Positions 27,970-36,709 of a stretch of DNA of 64,000 nt are shown piece after piece. Both the position numbers and the translations under genes were made by a program. Location: positions 124,001 to 188,000 of the forward strand of contig NZ_PZKC01000005.1 of NCBI RefSeq assembly GCF_003034845.1, in the 5' to 3' direction. Every line of letters begins with the position of its first letter. Within the stretch, counting starts at the first letter, position 1. This DNA is from Pseudothauera lacus. Its GTDB lineage: Bacteria > Pseudomonadota > Gammaproteobacteria > Burkholderiales > Rhodocyclaceae. The notes under the pieces were generated by a model. The model searched no databases, was not told the DNA's origin, and saw nothing but the letters and a program-made list of their open reading frames with translations.

Positions 27970-28665
27970 ATGTTCCGTATCGCCCCCAGCATCCTCTCCG
28001 CCGATTTCGCCCGCCTCGGCGAGGAGGTGCGCAACGTCACCGCCGCCGGCGCGGACTGGATCCACTTCGACGTGATGGACAACCACTACGTCCCCAACCT
28101 CACCATCGGCCCGCTGGTCTGCGAGGCCATCCGCCCGCACGTCAGCGCACCGATCGACGTGCACCTGATGGTCAAGCCGGTCGACCGCATCATCCCTGAC
28201 TTCGCCAAGGCCGGCGCCAACATAATCACCTTCCATCCGGAAGCCTCCGAGCACGTGGACCGCACGCTCGGCCTGATCCGCGACGCCGGCTGCCAGGCCG
28301 GGCTGGTGTTCAACCCGGCCACCCCGCTGAACTGGATGGACCACGTCATGGACAAGCTCGACGTGGTGCTGCTGATGAGCGTGAACCCGGGCTTCGGCGG
28401 ACAGAAATTCATTCCCGAGACGCTCGTCAAACTGCGCGCGGCACGCGAGAAGCTGGATGCCTATGAGGCGAGGAGCGGGCGGCGCATCCTGCTGGAGATC
28501 GACGGTGGGGTGAAGGTGGACAACATCGCCGAGATCGCCGCCGCCGGCGCGGACACCTTCGTCGCCGGTTCGGCAGTGTTCGGTGCCGCGCGCGTCGAAG
28601 ACGCCAACCGCTACGACTCGGTGATCGCCGCGCTGCGCGCCGAACTGGGCGGCCAGCCGCGATGA
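27970..28665 (+). CDS. rpe: Ribulose-phosphate 3-epimerase Rpe
   Basis: A 231-residue TIM-barrel epimerase of the pentose phosphate and Calvin pathways. Motifs: [37 protein letters not shown] with metal-binding His/Asp, [13 protein letters not shown], and the phosphate-binding end FVAGSAVFG. Start 31 bases after the promoter box. 4-base overlap with gph. Confidence 0.96.
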   Translation: MFRIAPSILSADFARLGEEVRNVTAAGADWIHFDVMDNHYVPNLTIGPLVCEAIRPHVSAPIDVHLMVKPVDRIIPDFAKAGANIITFHPEASEHVDRTLGLIRDAGCQAGLVFNPATPLNWMDHVMDKLDVVLLMSVNPGFGGQKFIPETLVKLRAAREKLDAYEARSGRRILLEIDGGVKVDNIAEIAAAGADTFVAGSAVFGAARVEDANRYDSVIAALRAELGGQPR

Positions 28666-29339
28666 ACGGGACGCGCTACCCGGCCGAGGCGGTGCTGTTC
28701 GATCTCGACGGCACCCTGCTCGACACCATCGCCGATCTCGCCGAAGGCGCCAACCGCATGCTTGCCGAGATCGGTCGTCCGCTGCGCACGCTGGAAGAGA
28801 TCCACAGCTTCGTCGGCAAGGGCATTCCCAACCTGGTGCGGCGCTGCCTGACCGAGAACGCCCACGCCAGCGAGGACGAGATCGATGTCGCGGTCGGCGT
28901 GTTCCGCCGCCACTATGCGGTGGTCAATGGCCACAGCACGCGCATCTATCCCGGCGTGCCGGAGACCCTGGCGGCCCTGCGCGCGCAGGGGCGGCGGCTG
29001 GCGGTGGTCACCAACAAGGCCGGCGACTTCACCCTGCCGCTGCTCGAACGCATGGGCCTGACCGGTCATTTCGACGCCGTGGTGGCCGGTGACACCCTGG
29101 CGGTGAAGAAGCCCGACCCCGCGGTGCTGTTCCACACATGTTCCTTGCTGGGGGTGGAACCGGCACGCGCGCTGATGATCGGTGACTCGGCCAACGACGC
29201 GCTGGCCGCCCGCGGCGCCGGCATGCCGGTGCTGCTGGTGAGCTACGGATACAGCGAGGGTATGCCGGTGGACACCATCGATTGCGATGGGCTACTATCG
29301 AACGCACTCGAGGCGCTCGACCGCCTGCAGCCCTTGTAG
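28662..29339 (+). CDS. gph: Phosphoglycolate phosphatase Gph
   Basis: A 225-residue HAD-superfamily phosphatase. Motif [11 protein letters not shown] (about 12-21, nucleophile Asp), motif II VVTNKAG, motif III KKPDP and motif [14 protein letters not shown] are all present. It removes phosphoglycolate formed by oxidative DNA damage or photorespiration-like reactions. rpe-gph-trpE is a common proteobacterial order. Confidence 0.93.
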   Translation: MNGTRYPAEAVLFDLDGTLLDTIADLAEGANRMLAEIGRPLRTLEEIHSFVGKGIPNLVRRCLTENAHASEDEIDVAVGVFRRHYAVVNGHSTRIYPGVPETLAALRAQGRRLAVVTNKAGDFTLPLLERMGLTGHFDAVVAGDTLAVKKPDPAVLFHTCSLLGVEPARALMIGDSANDALAARGAGMPVLLVSYGYSEGMPVDTIDCDGLLSNALEALDRLQPL

Positions 29340-29392
29340 CGTCAGGCTTGCGGTCCGCCGCGGGCCATCCACCTCACTCTTCAGATCGAATC

Positions 29393-29491
29393 GTGACTCA
29401 CACAGACCGGGCTTCGGACAGCAAACAGGGTTCCCGCCACGCTGCCTTCCAGGGCGAGCCGTGCTGGCGCTGGTGGCCTGCGGGCCAATAA
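29393..29491 (+). CDS. Putative trp leader peptide (Trp-rich)
   Basis: A 32-codon frame from GTG at 29393 to TAA at 29491 ends in CWRWWPAGQ, that is, three Trp codons within four positions. Trp is rare in this window and the frame lies 88 bp upstream of trpE, exactly where an attenuation leader would be expected. The start codon is uncertain: GTG is the only plausible start downstream of the gph stop, and no strong ribosome-binding site is visible. A GC-rich hairpin follows 22 bases after the stop. Confidence 0.6.
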   Translation: MTHTDRASDSKQGSRHAAFQGEPCWRWWPAGQ

Positions 29492-29512
29492 AGACCTCTC
29501 TCGCCCGCGGGA

Positions 29513-29528
29513 GCCGGGCCTGCCCGGC
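29513..29528 (+). promoter_or_regulatory. Hairpin in the trpE leader (attenuator candidate)
   Basis: GCCGGGC / GCCCGGC with a 2-base loop, 22 bases after the leader-peptide stop. The upstream GGCCTGCGGGCC (29476-29487) overlaps the Trp codons' end and can compete for pairing, which is the usual attenuation geometry. There is no U-tract after the hairpin, so it may instead act on trpE translation. Confidence 0.45.
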
Positions 29529-29579
29529 AACGCCCCCGCAACCGCCTGTCCGTACCGCACTGCCATTCGTGGAGTCACC

Positions 29580-31055
29580 ATGCAAGAGCAAGAATTCAAT
29601 GCCCTGGCCGCCCAGGGCTACAACCGCATTCCGGTCACCCTCGAGACCTTTGCCGATCTCGACACCCCGCTGTCGATCTACCTGAAGCTGGCCAACGAGC
29701 CGTGGACCTACCTGCTCGAATCGGTGCAGGGCGGCGAACGTTTCGGGCGCTATTCCTTCATCGGCCTCTCCTCGCCCACCCGCATCGAGGTGTACGGCCG
29801 CTCCGCGCTGCTGCTCACCGGCAACCGCCTGGTCGAGCGGCGCGACTACGGCGACCCGCTCAACTACGTCGCCGAGTTCATGGAGCGCATCAAGGTGCCG
29901 CCGCGCGAGCACCTGCCGCGCTTCGCCGGCGGCCTGGTGGGCTGCTTCGGCTATGACACGGTGCGCTACATCGAGCCGCGCCTGGCGAAAACCGAGAAGG
30001 AAGATGCGCTGGGCACGCCGGACATTGTGCTGCTGCTCTCCGAAGAAATCGCCATCGTCGACAACCTCTCCGGCAAGCTCACCCTGGTGGTGTACGCCGA
30101 GCCGGAAGTGCCGGGGGCCTACAAGCGCGCGCAGAAGCGTCTCAAGGAGTTGCTCGCGCGCCTGCGCGCGCCGGTGCAGATTCCCGCCGAGACGCGCTGC
30201 GAATCGCAGCCGGCGGTGTCCAGCTTCGGCGAGCAGGCTTTCAAGGATGCGGTGAGTCGTGCCAAGCAGTACATCGTCGATGGCGACATCATGCAGGTGG
30301 TGCTAGCCCAGCGCATGAGCAAGCCCTTCGCTGCCGACCCGCTGGCGCTGTATCGCGCCATTCGCACGCTGAATCCTTCGCCCTACATGTTCTACTTCAA
30401 CTTCGAGGACTTCCAGGTGGTGGGCGCTTCGCCCGAGATCCTGGTCCGCCTGGAGGACAAGAACGTCACCGTGCGGCCGATCGCCGGCACCCGCAAGCGC
30501 GGCGCCACCGCGGCCGAGGATCTGGCGCTGGAAGCCGACCTGCTGGCCGACGAGAAGGAGCGCGCCGAACACCTGCAGCTGCTCGATCTTGGCCGCAACG
30601 ACGCCGGGCGGGTCGCCGAAACCGGCACGGTGCGGGTCACCGACCAGTTCGTGGTGGAACGCTATTCGCATGTGATGCACATCGTCTCCAACGTCGAGGC
30701 CCGCCTCAAGGACGGCCTCAACGCGCTCGAGGTGCTGCGCGCCAGCTTCCCCGCCGGCACCGTGTCGGGGGCGCCCAAGGTGCGCGCGATGGAGATCATC
30801 GACGAGCTTGAGCCGGTCAAGCGCGGCATCTACGCCGGCGCGGCCGGCTACCTCGGCTTCCATGGCGACATGGACCTCGCCATCGCCATCCGCACCGCGG
30901 TGGTGAAGGACGGCCAGATCCACGTCCAGGCCGGCGCCGGCATCGTTGCCGACTCCGACCCCGAGTCCGAATGGCAGGAAACCCAGAACAAGGCGCGCGC
31001 CATGCTGCGCGCGGCCGAAATGGCTGAAGGCGGGCTCGACACCCGCATCGACTGA
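29580..31055 (+). CDS. trpE: Anthranilate synthase component I TrpE
   Basis: A 491-residue chorismate-binding enzyme. The N-terminal feedback site is visible ([18 protein letters not shown], about 42-59). The catalytic domain carries [20 protein letters not shown], then [47 protein letters not shown] and [10 protein letters not shown]. With TrpG it makes anthranilate from chorismate and glutamine. It is separated from its partner trpG by a 3.2-kb cassette. A Trp-rich leader frame lies upstream. Confidence 0.96.
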   Translation: MQEQEFNALAAQGYNRIPVTLETFADLDTPLSIYLKLANEPWTYLLESVQGGERFGRYSFIGLSSPTRIEVYGRSALLLTGNRLVERRDYGDPLNYVAEFMERIKVPPREHLPRFAGGLVGCFGYDTVRYIEPRLAKTEKEDALGTPDIVLLLSEEIAIVDNLSGKLTLVVYAEPEVPGAYKRAQKRLKELLARLRAPVQIPAETRCESQPAVSSFGEQAFKDAVSRAKQYIVDGDIMQVVLAQRMSKPFAADPLALYRAIRTLNPSPYMFYFNFEDFQVVGASPEILVRLEDKNVTVRPIAGTRKRGATAAEDLALEADLLADEKERAEHLQLLDLGRNDAGRVAETGTVRVTDQFVVERYSHVMHIVSNVEARLKDGLNALEVLRASFPAGTVSGAPKVRAMEIIDELEPVKRGIYAGAAGYLGFHGDMDLAIAIRTAVVKDGQIHVQAGAGIVADSDPESEWQETQNKARAMLRAAEMAEGGLDTRID

Positions 31056-31102
31056 ACGGGCTGCGGCCCACGGCGCCACAAGCGCCCCCACAGGAGACCG
31101 GC

Positions 31103-32467
31103 ATGAACGAGGACACCCACGTCTTTTACCGCAACCCCTTCACCACCTACCCGGTGATCGCGCGTGGCGAAGGCGCCTATCTGTTCGACACCAAGGGCAA
31201 GCGTTACCTCGATGCCTGTGGCGGTGCAGTGGTCTCTGCGCTGGGCCACAACGTGCCGGAGGTGGTCGAGGCGCTCAAGGCGCAGCTCGACAGCGTGGAG
31301 TTCGCCCACACCAGCCAGTTCACCAACCCGCCGCAGGAGCAGCTCGCCGAACTGCTCGCCGAGCTCTCGCCGGGGGGGCTCAACCATGCCTACTTCGTTT
31401 CCGGCGGCTCGGAGGCGGTCGAGTCCGCCATCAAGATGGCGCGCGCCTACTGGGTGCAGATGGGGCGGCCGGAAAAGTGGATGGTGATCGGCCGCGAACA
31501 GAGCTACCACGGCAACACCCTGGGGGCGCTGGCCGCCGGCGGCAACCGCTGGCGCCGTGCGCTGTACGAGCCCATGCTCTACCAGCGCCCGCGCGTGTCG
31601 CCCTGTTACTGCTATCGCTGCCCCTTCGACAAGGATCCGGCGCACTGTGCGCTGGAGTGCGCCGACGACCTCGAGCGCGCCATCCTCGAAGTCGGCCCCG
31701 AGAAGGTCTCCGCCTTCATCGCCGAGCCCATCGTCGGCGCCACTGCCGGCGCCCTGGTGCCGCACGAGAACTACTTCCGCCGCATCCGCGAGATCTGCGA
31801 CCGCTACGACGTGCTGCTGATCGCCGACGAGGTGATGACCGGGCTGGGGCGCTGCGGCACCTGGTTCGCGATCAAGCAGTTCGGCGTGGTGCCGGACATG
31901 ATCTGCATGGCCAAGGGCCTGGCCGCCGGCTATGTGCCGATCGGTGCCACCCTGGTGCACAACCACATCGTCGACACCTTCCACAACCGCCGCAACGTCT
32001 TCCAGCACGGCCACACCTACATGGGCCACCCGCTGGCCGCGGCCGCCGGTGTGGCGGTGATCAAGTACATGCAGCAGCACAAGCTGGTCGAGCGCAGCAA
32101 GAAGATGGGCGAGGAGCTCATCACCCGCCTGCGCGAGGCCCTGCACGACCACCCGCACGTGGGCGACATCCGCGGCCGCGGGCTGTTCTGCGGCATCGAG
32201 TTCGTCCTCGACCGTGCCACCAAGCACCCCTTCGAGCCGGAGCTGGCCTTCCACCGCATCCTCGGCGAAACCGCCTTTGCCAACGGCCTCATCATCTACC
32301 CGATGGGGGGCACGCTGGACGGCCGGCGCGGCGACCATGTGCTGATCGCGCCGCCCTTCATCATCACCAAGGCGCAGATCGGCCGCCTGGTCGAGCTGCT
32401 GGTGAAGTCGATCGACGCCACGGTGGCGAAGTTGCGCGAGCGCATCGCCGCGGCCGCCCTGCCATGA
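31103..32467 (+). CDS. Class III PLP aminotransferase with cysteine cluster
   Basis: A 454-residue omega-type aminotransferase (acetylornithine/GABA/beta-alanine class). It shows GKRYLDACGGAVVSALGH, the PLP-pocket SGGSEAVESAIKMAR, LIADEVMTGLGRCGTWF, and the Schiff-base lysine in CMAKGLAAGYVPIGA (about Lys271). A striking run CYCYRCPFDKDPAHCALEC (about 170-188) holds five cysteines and could bind a metal or form disulfides. Substrate unknown: the class acts on omega- or beta-amino groups. The stop overlaps the BKACE-type gene, so the two enzymes probably act in one route. Confidence 0.85.
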   Translation: MNEDTHVFYRNPFTTYPVIARGEGAYLFDTKGKRYLDACGGAVVSALGHNVPEVVEALKAQLDSVEFAHTSQFTNPPQEQLAELLAELSPGGLNHAYFVSGGSEAVESAIKMARAYWVQMGRPEKWMVIGREQSYHGNTLGALAAGGNRWRRALYEPMLYQRPRVSPCYCYRCPFDKDPAHCALECADDLERAILEVGPEKVSAFIAEPIVGATAGALVPHENYFRRIREICDRYDVLLIADEVMTGLGRCGTWFAIKQFGVVPDMICMAKGLAAGYVPIGATLVHNHIVDTFHNRRNVFQHGHTYMGHPLAAAAGVAVIKYMQQHKLVERSKKMGEELITRLREALHDHPHVGDIRGRGLFCGIEFVLDRATKHPFEPELAFHRILGETAFANGLIIYPMGGTLDGRRGDHVLIAPPFIITKAQIGRLVELLVKSIDATVAKLRERIAAAALP

Positions 32468-33294
32468 GCGCCGCGGTCGCCATCACCGTCGCGCCCAACG
32501 GCGCGCGCCGCGGCAAGGGCGACCACGCTGCGATCCCGCTCAGCGTTGACGAGATCGTCGCCGCAGCGCGCGCCTGCCGCACCGCCGGTGCGGCCATCCT
32601 GCACCTGCACGTGCGCGAAGCCGACGGCGGCCACAGCCTGGACGCCGGGCGCTACCGCGAGGCCATGGCCGCGGTGCGCGCGGCCTGCGACATCGTGCTG
32701 CAGCCGACCACCGAGCGCGTCGGCGTCTTCGCCCCGGCCGACATGATGCGGGTGCAGCGCGAACTGGCGCCGGAGATGATCACCTTCAACCTGCAGGAAC
32801 TGCTCGACCCGGACACCCCGCAGCAGACTGCGGCGGTGCGCGACTTCCTCGCCGAGACCGCGGCCGCCGGCACGGTGCCGCAGTACATCGTTTACAGCCC
32901 CGAGCAACTGGCCGTGCTGCGGCGCTGGTGGGAAGACGGCTGGCTGCCGCAGCGCGAACCCTATGTGCTGGTGGTGCTCGGGCGCTATGCGGGCAGCGTC
33001 AGCCGCCCGGGCGATATCCTCAACTACCTGCCCTTCATGCCGGCGGGCTGGCGCTGGGGCGTGTGCGCCTTCGGGCGCGAGGAACTGGCCTGCGTGGTGC
33101 AGGCCGCGCTGGCCGGCGGGCACTGCCGGGTCGGCTTCGAGAACAACCTCAGCGCCGCCGACGGCGCGCCGCTGGCGGACAATGCCGAGCAGGTCGGCCG
33201 CCTGGCCGGCATCCTCGGGCAACTGGGTTTCACCGTGGCCGACCCGGCCGCGGTCCGGCGGACGTTCGGTCTGTCCGGCGGGGGCTCTTCTTGA
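32464..33294 (+). CDS. BKACE-type beta-keto acid cleavage enzyme (DUF849)
   Basis: A 276-residue TIM-barrel protein of the DUF849/BKACE family (Kce-like), which cleaves beta-keto acids with acetyl-CoA to an acetoacetate and a new CoA ester. The zinc-site H-x-H is in ILHLHVREADGG (about 44-55); TFNLQELLDP and VGFENNLSAADGAPLADNAE are further family regions. It starts in a 4-base overlap with the aminotransferase, which could supply a keto acid by removing an amino group. The exact substrate is not readable. Confidence 0.82.
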   Translation: MSAAVAITVAPNGARRGKGDHAAIPLSVDEIVAAARACRTAGAAILHLHVREADGGHSLDAGRYREAMAAVRAACDIVLQPTTERVGVFAPADMMRVQRELAPEMITFNLQELLDPDTPQQTAAVRDFLAETAAAGTVPQYIVYSPEQLAVLRRWWEDGWLPQREPYVLVVLGRYAGSVSRPGDILNYLPFMPAGWRWGVCAFGREELACVVQAALAGGHCRVGFENNLSAADGAPLADNAEQVGRLAGILGQLGFTVADPAAVRRTFGLSGGGSS

Positions 33295-33306
33295 GAGAGT
33301 GAAAGC

Positions 33307-34128
33307 ATGGATGACGTGGGCGCGTTCTTTTCTGTTCTCGGTGATCTCTTCGACTTCATCGGTTTGCTGGCGCTGGCAGGGAGCGGAGCGCTGCTCGGAG
33401 GTGTCGTGGGTGTCGTCGCGATACTCATCCTTCACCGGGTGGGCCTTCTGCGTCGCCGCGTGCGCTGGCACCATTTCCTGCTGAAGACGTATTTCGTCCT
33501 TATCCCCGTGTTCGGGGGCCTGCTGGGTGCGCAGCTAGCGACGGTGTATGGCATGCAGGCTCAGATGCACAGGACGGTCGAAACCTTCCGTCCCGATGTC
33601 AGGGCGTGGGCCGAGCAGAGCTGGAACGATTATGTGCGCGGCATGAGTGACGAGGATGTCAACGTCCTGCTGGGGCGCGTGGAGAGCGTTGGCGCCTTGG
33701 GTACGGCCGAACTGCTTGTAGATGCCTTTCTCGACCGCCAGGGGCTGACTGCCGGGGGATTCACGGCCCCCGACGGCGTCTCCGGGCGTGCCCTGTCGGT
33801 CGCAGTCGAGTTCTTCCACAGCAAGCCATTGAGGGGCCAGTTGGTGAAGGCGCTGACTGCGGAAGTGGCCAAGCTGTCGGGCGTCAGTGAAGAGACCGCG
33901 CATTTCGTCCTCACCTCCCCGATGCGTGAGGTCCTCAGCGGAGATGTGCTGGTTGATCTGCTGCAGAAGAAATTCGCCGAGCAATTCCGGATCCTCTACT
34001 GGATGGTCCTTTTCCAACTGCTACTCGTGGTCGTGCTGCTGGCGCTTGAAGTAGTGATTTCCCGTTATTTCGGCTTTTCGGTGAGGGCTGCTGGCGGGCA
34101 TGGTACGGCTGCTGCCCGTGTTGCCTGA
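33307..34128 (+). CDS. Membrane protein of unknown function
   Basis: A 273-residue protein I do not recognise. Two TM helices near the N-terminus (about 18-40 and 55-78), a soluble, mostly helical middle (about 80-220), and a third TM helix at about 233-255. The topology suggests a periplasmic or cytoplasmic domain held by three helices. It is 12 bp after the BKACE gene, so it probably shares that transcript, and it ends before the trpG promoter. Codon use and GC look slightly more relaxed than in its neighbours. Confidence 0.7.
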   Translation: MDDVGAFFSVLGDLFDFIGLLALAGSGALLGGVVGVVAILILHRVGLLRRRVRWHHFLLKTYFVLIPVFGGLLGAQLATVYGMQAQMHRTVETFRPDVRAWAEQSWNDYVRGMSDEDVNVLLGRVESVGALGTAELLVDAFLDRQGLTAGGFTAPDGVSGRALSVAVEFFHSKPLRGQLVKALTAEVAKLSGVSEETAHFVLTSPMREVLSGDVLVDLLQKKFAEQFRILYWMVLFQLLLVVVLLALEVVISRYFGFSVRAAGGHGTAAARVA

Positions 34129-34187
34129 ACGGCGCGAGCGACGGCTGATGGCGCGCTCAGGCGCCCGGGGCGCAGAAGGGCGGGCGC

Positions 34188-34193
34188 TATAAT
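34188..34193 (+). promoter_or_regulatory. Putative trpGDC promoter (-10 TATAAT)
   Basis: GCTATAATTC, a consensus -10 box 107 bp upstream of trpG. The -35 region is GC-rich and non-consensus. The leader contains AACCCGCC / GGCGGGTT (34218-34225 and 34241-34248), an 8-bp hairpin of unknown role; no Trp-rich frame is seen in it. Confidence 0.55.
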
Positions 34194-34299
34194 TCTTCGC
34201 CCCGGAGTGGTGCCCGGAACCCGCCGTTGAGTCCTTGTGGGGCGGGTTTCGAATAGCGGCTGGATTCAGTCCAAACATATTGATGAGGCGAGACCGTAC

Positions 34300-34881
34300 A
34301 TGCTGCTGATGATCGATAACTACGACAGCTTCACCTACAACCTGGTGCAGTACTTCGGCGAACTGGGGCAGAAGGTGAAGGTGTATCGCAACGACGAGAT
34401 CACCCTGGAACAGATCGGCCTGATGAAGCCCGACCACCTGGTGATCTCCCCCGGGCCGTGCTCGCCGGCCGAGGCCGGCATCTCGGTGGCGGCGATCCGC
34501 GAGTTCGCCGGCAAGCTGCCCATCCTTGGCGTCTGCCTGGGCCACCAGAGCATCGGCGCGGCCTTCGGCGGGAAGATCGTCCATGCCCAGCGCCTGATGC
34601 ATGGCAAGACTTCGCCGGTGCATCACAAGGACATCGGGGTGTTCCGCGGCCTGCCCAATCCGCTCACCTGCACGCGCTACCATTCGCTCGCCATCGAGCG
34701 TGCCAGCCTGCCGGAGTGCCTGGAGATCACCGCGTGGACCGAGGACGGCGAGATCATGGGCGTGCGCCACAAGACGCTGGCGGTGGAGGGCGTGCAGTTC
34801 CATCCCGAATCCATCCTCACCGAGCACGGCCACGACCTGCTCCGCAACTTCCTCGACCAGACCCGGGAGACCGTGCAATGA
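34300..34881 (+). CDS. trpG: Anthranilate synthase component II TrpG
   Basis: A 193-residue class I glutamine amidotransferase giving ammonia to TrpE (or to PabB, since one TrpG/PabA often serves both in betaproteobacteria). [20 protein letters not shown] starts the domain, the nucleophile Cys is in [11 protein letters not shown] (about 79) and the His-Glu pair is in [11 protein letters not shown] at 34300 is preferred to the in-frame ATG at 34237 because homology begins there. The stop overlaps trpD. Confidence 0.95.
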   Translation: MLLMIDNYDSFTYNLVQYFGELGQKVKVYRNDEITLEQIGLMKPDHLVISPGPCSPAEAGISVAAIREFAGKLPILGVCLGHQSIGAAFGGKIVHAQRLMHGKTSPVHHKDIGVFRGLPNPLTCTRYHSLAIERASLPECLEITAWTEDGEIMGVRHKTLAVEGVQFHPESILTEHGHDLLRNFLDQTRETVQ

Positions 34882-35918
34882 CGATCACCGCCCAGCAGGC
34901 CCTGCAGCGCACCATCGACCACCGCGAGATCTTCTACGACGAGATGCTCTCGCTGATGCGCCAGATCATGGCCGGCGAGGTTTCTCCGCTGATGACGGCC
35001 GCCATTCTCACCGGCCTGCGGGTGAAGAAGGAGACCATCGGCGAGATCACCGCGGCGGCCACGGTGATGCGCGAGCTGTCCACCAAGGTGCGCGTGGCCC
35101 CGCCGCACGACCACTTCCTCGACGTGGTCGGCACCGGCGGTGACGGCTCCTCCACCTTCAACATCTCCACCGCCACCATCTTCGTCGCCGCCGCCGCCGG
35201 TGCGCGGGTGGCCAAGCACGGCGGGCGCAGCGTGTCCTCCAAGTCCGGCGCGGCCGACGTGCTGGAAGCGCTGGGGGTCAATCTCAACCTCGCACCCGAG
35301 CAGATCGCCGCCTGCGTGGAAGAGACCGGGGTGGGCTTCATGTTCGCCCCCAACCACCACAGCGCGATGAAGAACGTCGCCCCGGTGCGGCGCGAGATGG
35401 GCGTGCGCACCCTCTTCAACATCCTGGGGCCCCTGACCAATCCGGCCGGTGCGCCCAACACCCTGATGGGCGTCTTCCACCCCGACCTGGTCGGCATCCA
35501 GGCGCGCGTGATGCAGCGCCTGGGCGCCAACCACGTGCTGGTGGTGCATGGCCTGGACGGCATGGATGAGGTCAGCCTGGGTGCGGCCACGCAGGTGGGC
35601 GAACTGAAGGACGGCGAGGTGCGCGAGTACCAGATCCACCCTGAGGACTACGACCTGGCGATGGCCGGCACCCGCAACCTGCGCGTGGAAGATGCCGACG
35701 AGTCGCGCCAGGTGCTGCTCGGCGCCCTGGAAAACAAGCCCGGCCCGGCGCGCGAGATCGTCATCTTCAACGCCGGGGTGGCGCTGTACACCGCCAACCT
35801 CGCCGACTCCATCGGCAGCGGCATCCTGCGTGCGCGCGAAGCGGTGGCCAGCGGTGCGGCGCGCGCCAAGCTGGACGAGTTCGTGCGCTTCACCCAGCAG
35901 TTCGGGAGCACTTCGTGA
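34878..35918 (+). CDS. trpD: Anthranilate phosphoribosyltransferase TrpD
   Basis: A 346-residue enzyme joining anthranilate to PRPP. Family motifs: [19 protein letters not shown] (about 74-92, PRPP and Mg site), [39 protein letters not shown], and [13 protein letters not shown]. Coupled by 4-base overlaps to trpG and trpC. Confidence 0.96.
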   Translation: MTITAQQALQRTIDHREIFYDEMLSLMRQIMAGEVSPLMTAAILTGLRVKKETIGEITAAATVMRELSTKVRVAPPHDHFLDVVGTGGDGSSTFNISTATIFVAAAAGARVAKHGGRSVSSKSGAADVLEALGVNLNLAPEQIAACVEETGVGFMFAPNHHSAMKNVAPVRREMGVRTLFNILGPLTNPAGAPNTLMGVFHPDLVGIQARVMQRLGANHVLVVHGLDGMDEVSLGAATQVGELKDGEVREYQIHPEDYDLAMAGTRNLRVEDADESRQVLLGALENKPGPAREIVIFNAGVALYTANLADSIGSGILRAREAVASGAARAKLDEFVRFTQQFGSTS

Positions 35919-36703
35919 GCGACATCCTCAATCGCATCAACGCGGTCAAGCGCGAGGAAGTCGCGGCCGGCAAGGCCGCCACCCCGCTGGCCGACATCGA
36001 GCGCGCCGCCGCTGCCCAGCCCGCGGCGCGCGACTTCGTCGGTGCGCTGCGCGCCAAGATCGCCCTCGGGCGCCCGGCGGTGATCGCCGAGATCAAGAAG
36101 GCCAGCCCCTCCAAGGGCGTGCTGCGCGAGGATTTCCGCCCGGCGGAGATCGCCGCCTCGTATGAGGCCGCCGGCGCGGCCTGCCTGTCGGTGCTCACCG
36201 ACCGGCAGTTCTTCCAGGGTGCGCCGGAATACCTCCAGGCCGCGCGCGCCGCCTGCGCGCTGCCGGTGCTGCGCAAGGACTTCCTGGTGGACCCCTGGCA
36301 GGTGTTCGAGGCCCGCGCGATGGGGGCGGACGCCATCCTGCTGATCGCCGCCTCGCTGGCGCTCGAAGAGATGCGCGAGATGGAGCGCATCGCCCATCAG
36401 CTCGGCATGGGCGTGCTGGTCGAGGTGCATGACGGCGCCGAACTTGACCTTGCGTTGCAGCTTGCCACCCCGCTGGTCGGCATCAACAACCGCAACCTGC
36501 GCACCTTTGAGGTCTCGCTGCAGACCACCCTGGATCTCCTCGCCCGCATTCCGCCGGGGCGCATCGTGGTGACCGAGTCCGGCATCCTGCGCGCCGATGA
36601 TGTGGCGCTGATGCGCGCCCGTGCGGTGAATGCCTTCCTGGTTGGCGAAGCCTTCATGCGCGCCGATGATCCGGGTGAGGGCTTGCGCGCGCTCTTTGGC
36701 TGA
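35915..36703 (+). CDS. trpC: Indole-3-glycerol phosphate synthase TrpC
   Basis: A 262-residue monofunctional TIM barrel. Motifs: [20 protein letters not shown] (catalytic Lys), [39 protein letters not shown], and [14 protein letters not shown]. No fused TrpF. GTG start in the trpD stop. The trpF/trpB/trpA genes are not in the window. tamB starts 6 bases after the stop. Confidence 0.96.
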   Translation: MSDILNRINAVKREEVAAGKAATPLADIERAAAAQPAARDFVGALRAKIALGRPAVIAEIKKASPSKGVLREDFRPAEIAASYEAAGAACLSVLTDRQFFQGAPEYLQAARAACALPVLRKDFLVDPWQVFEARAMGADAILLIAASLALEEMREMERIAHQLGMGVLVEVHDGAELDLALQLATPLVGINNRNLRTFEVSLQTTLDLLARIPPGRIVVTESGILRADDVALMRARAVNAFLVGEAFMRADDPGEGLRALFG

Positions 36704-36709
36704 GCGCCC

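Noticed and set aside
34237-34299. ATG at 34237 as the trpG start
   Set aside because: The 21 added residues are not part of the family, whose N-terminus starts at [11 protein letters not shown]; the segment also overlaps a leader hairpin.
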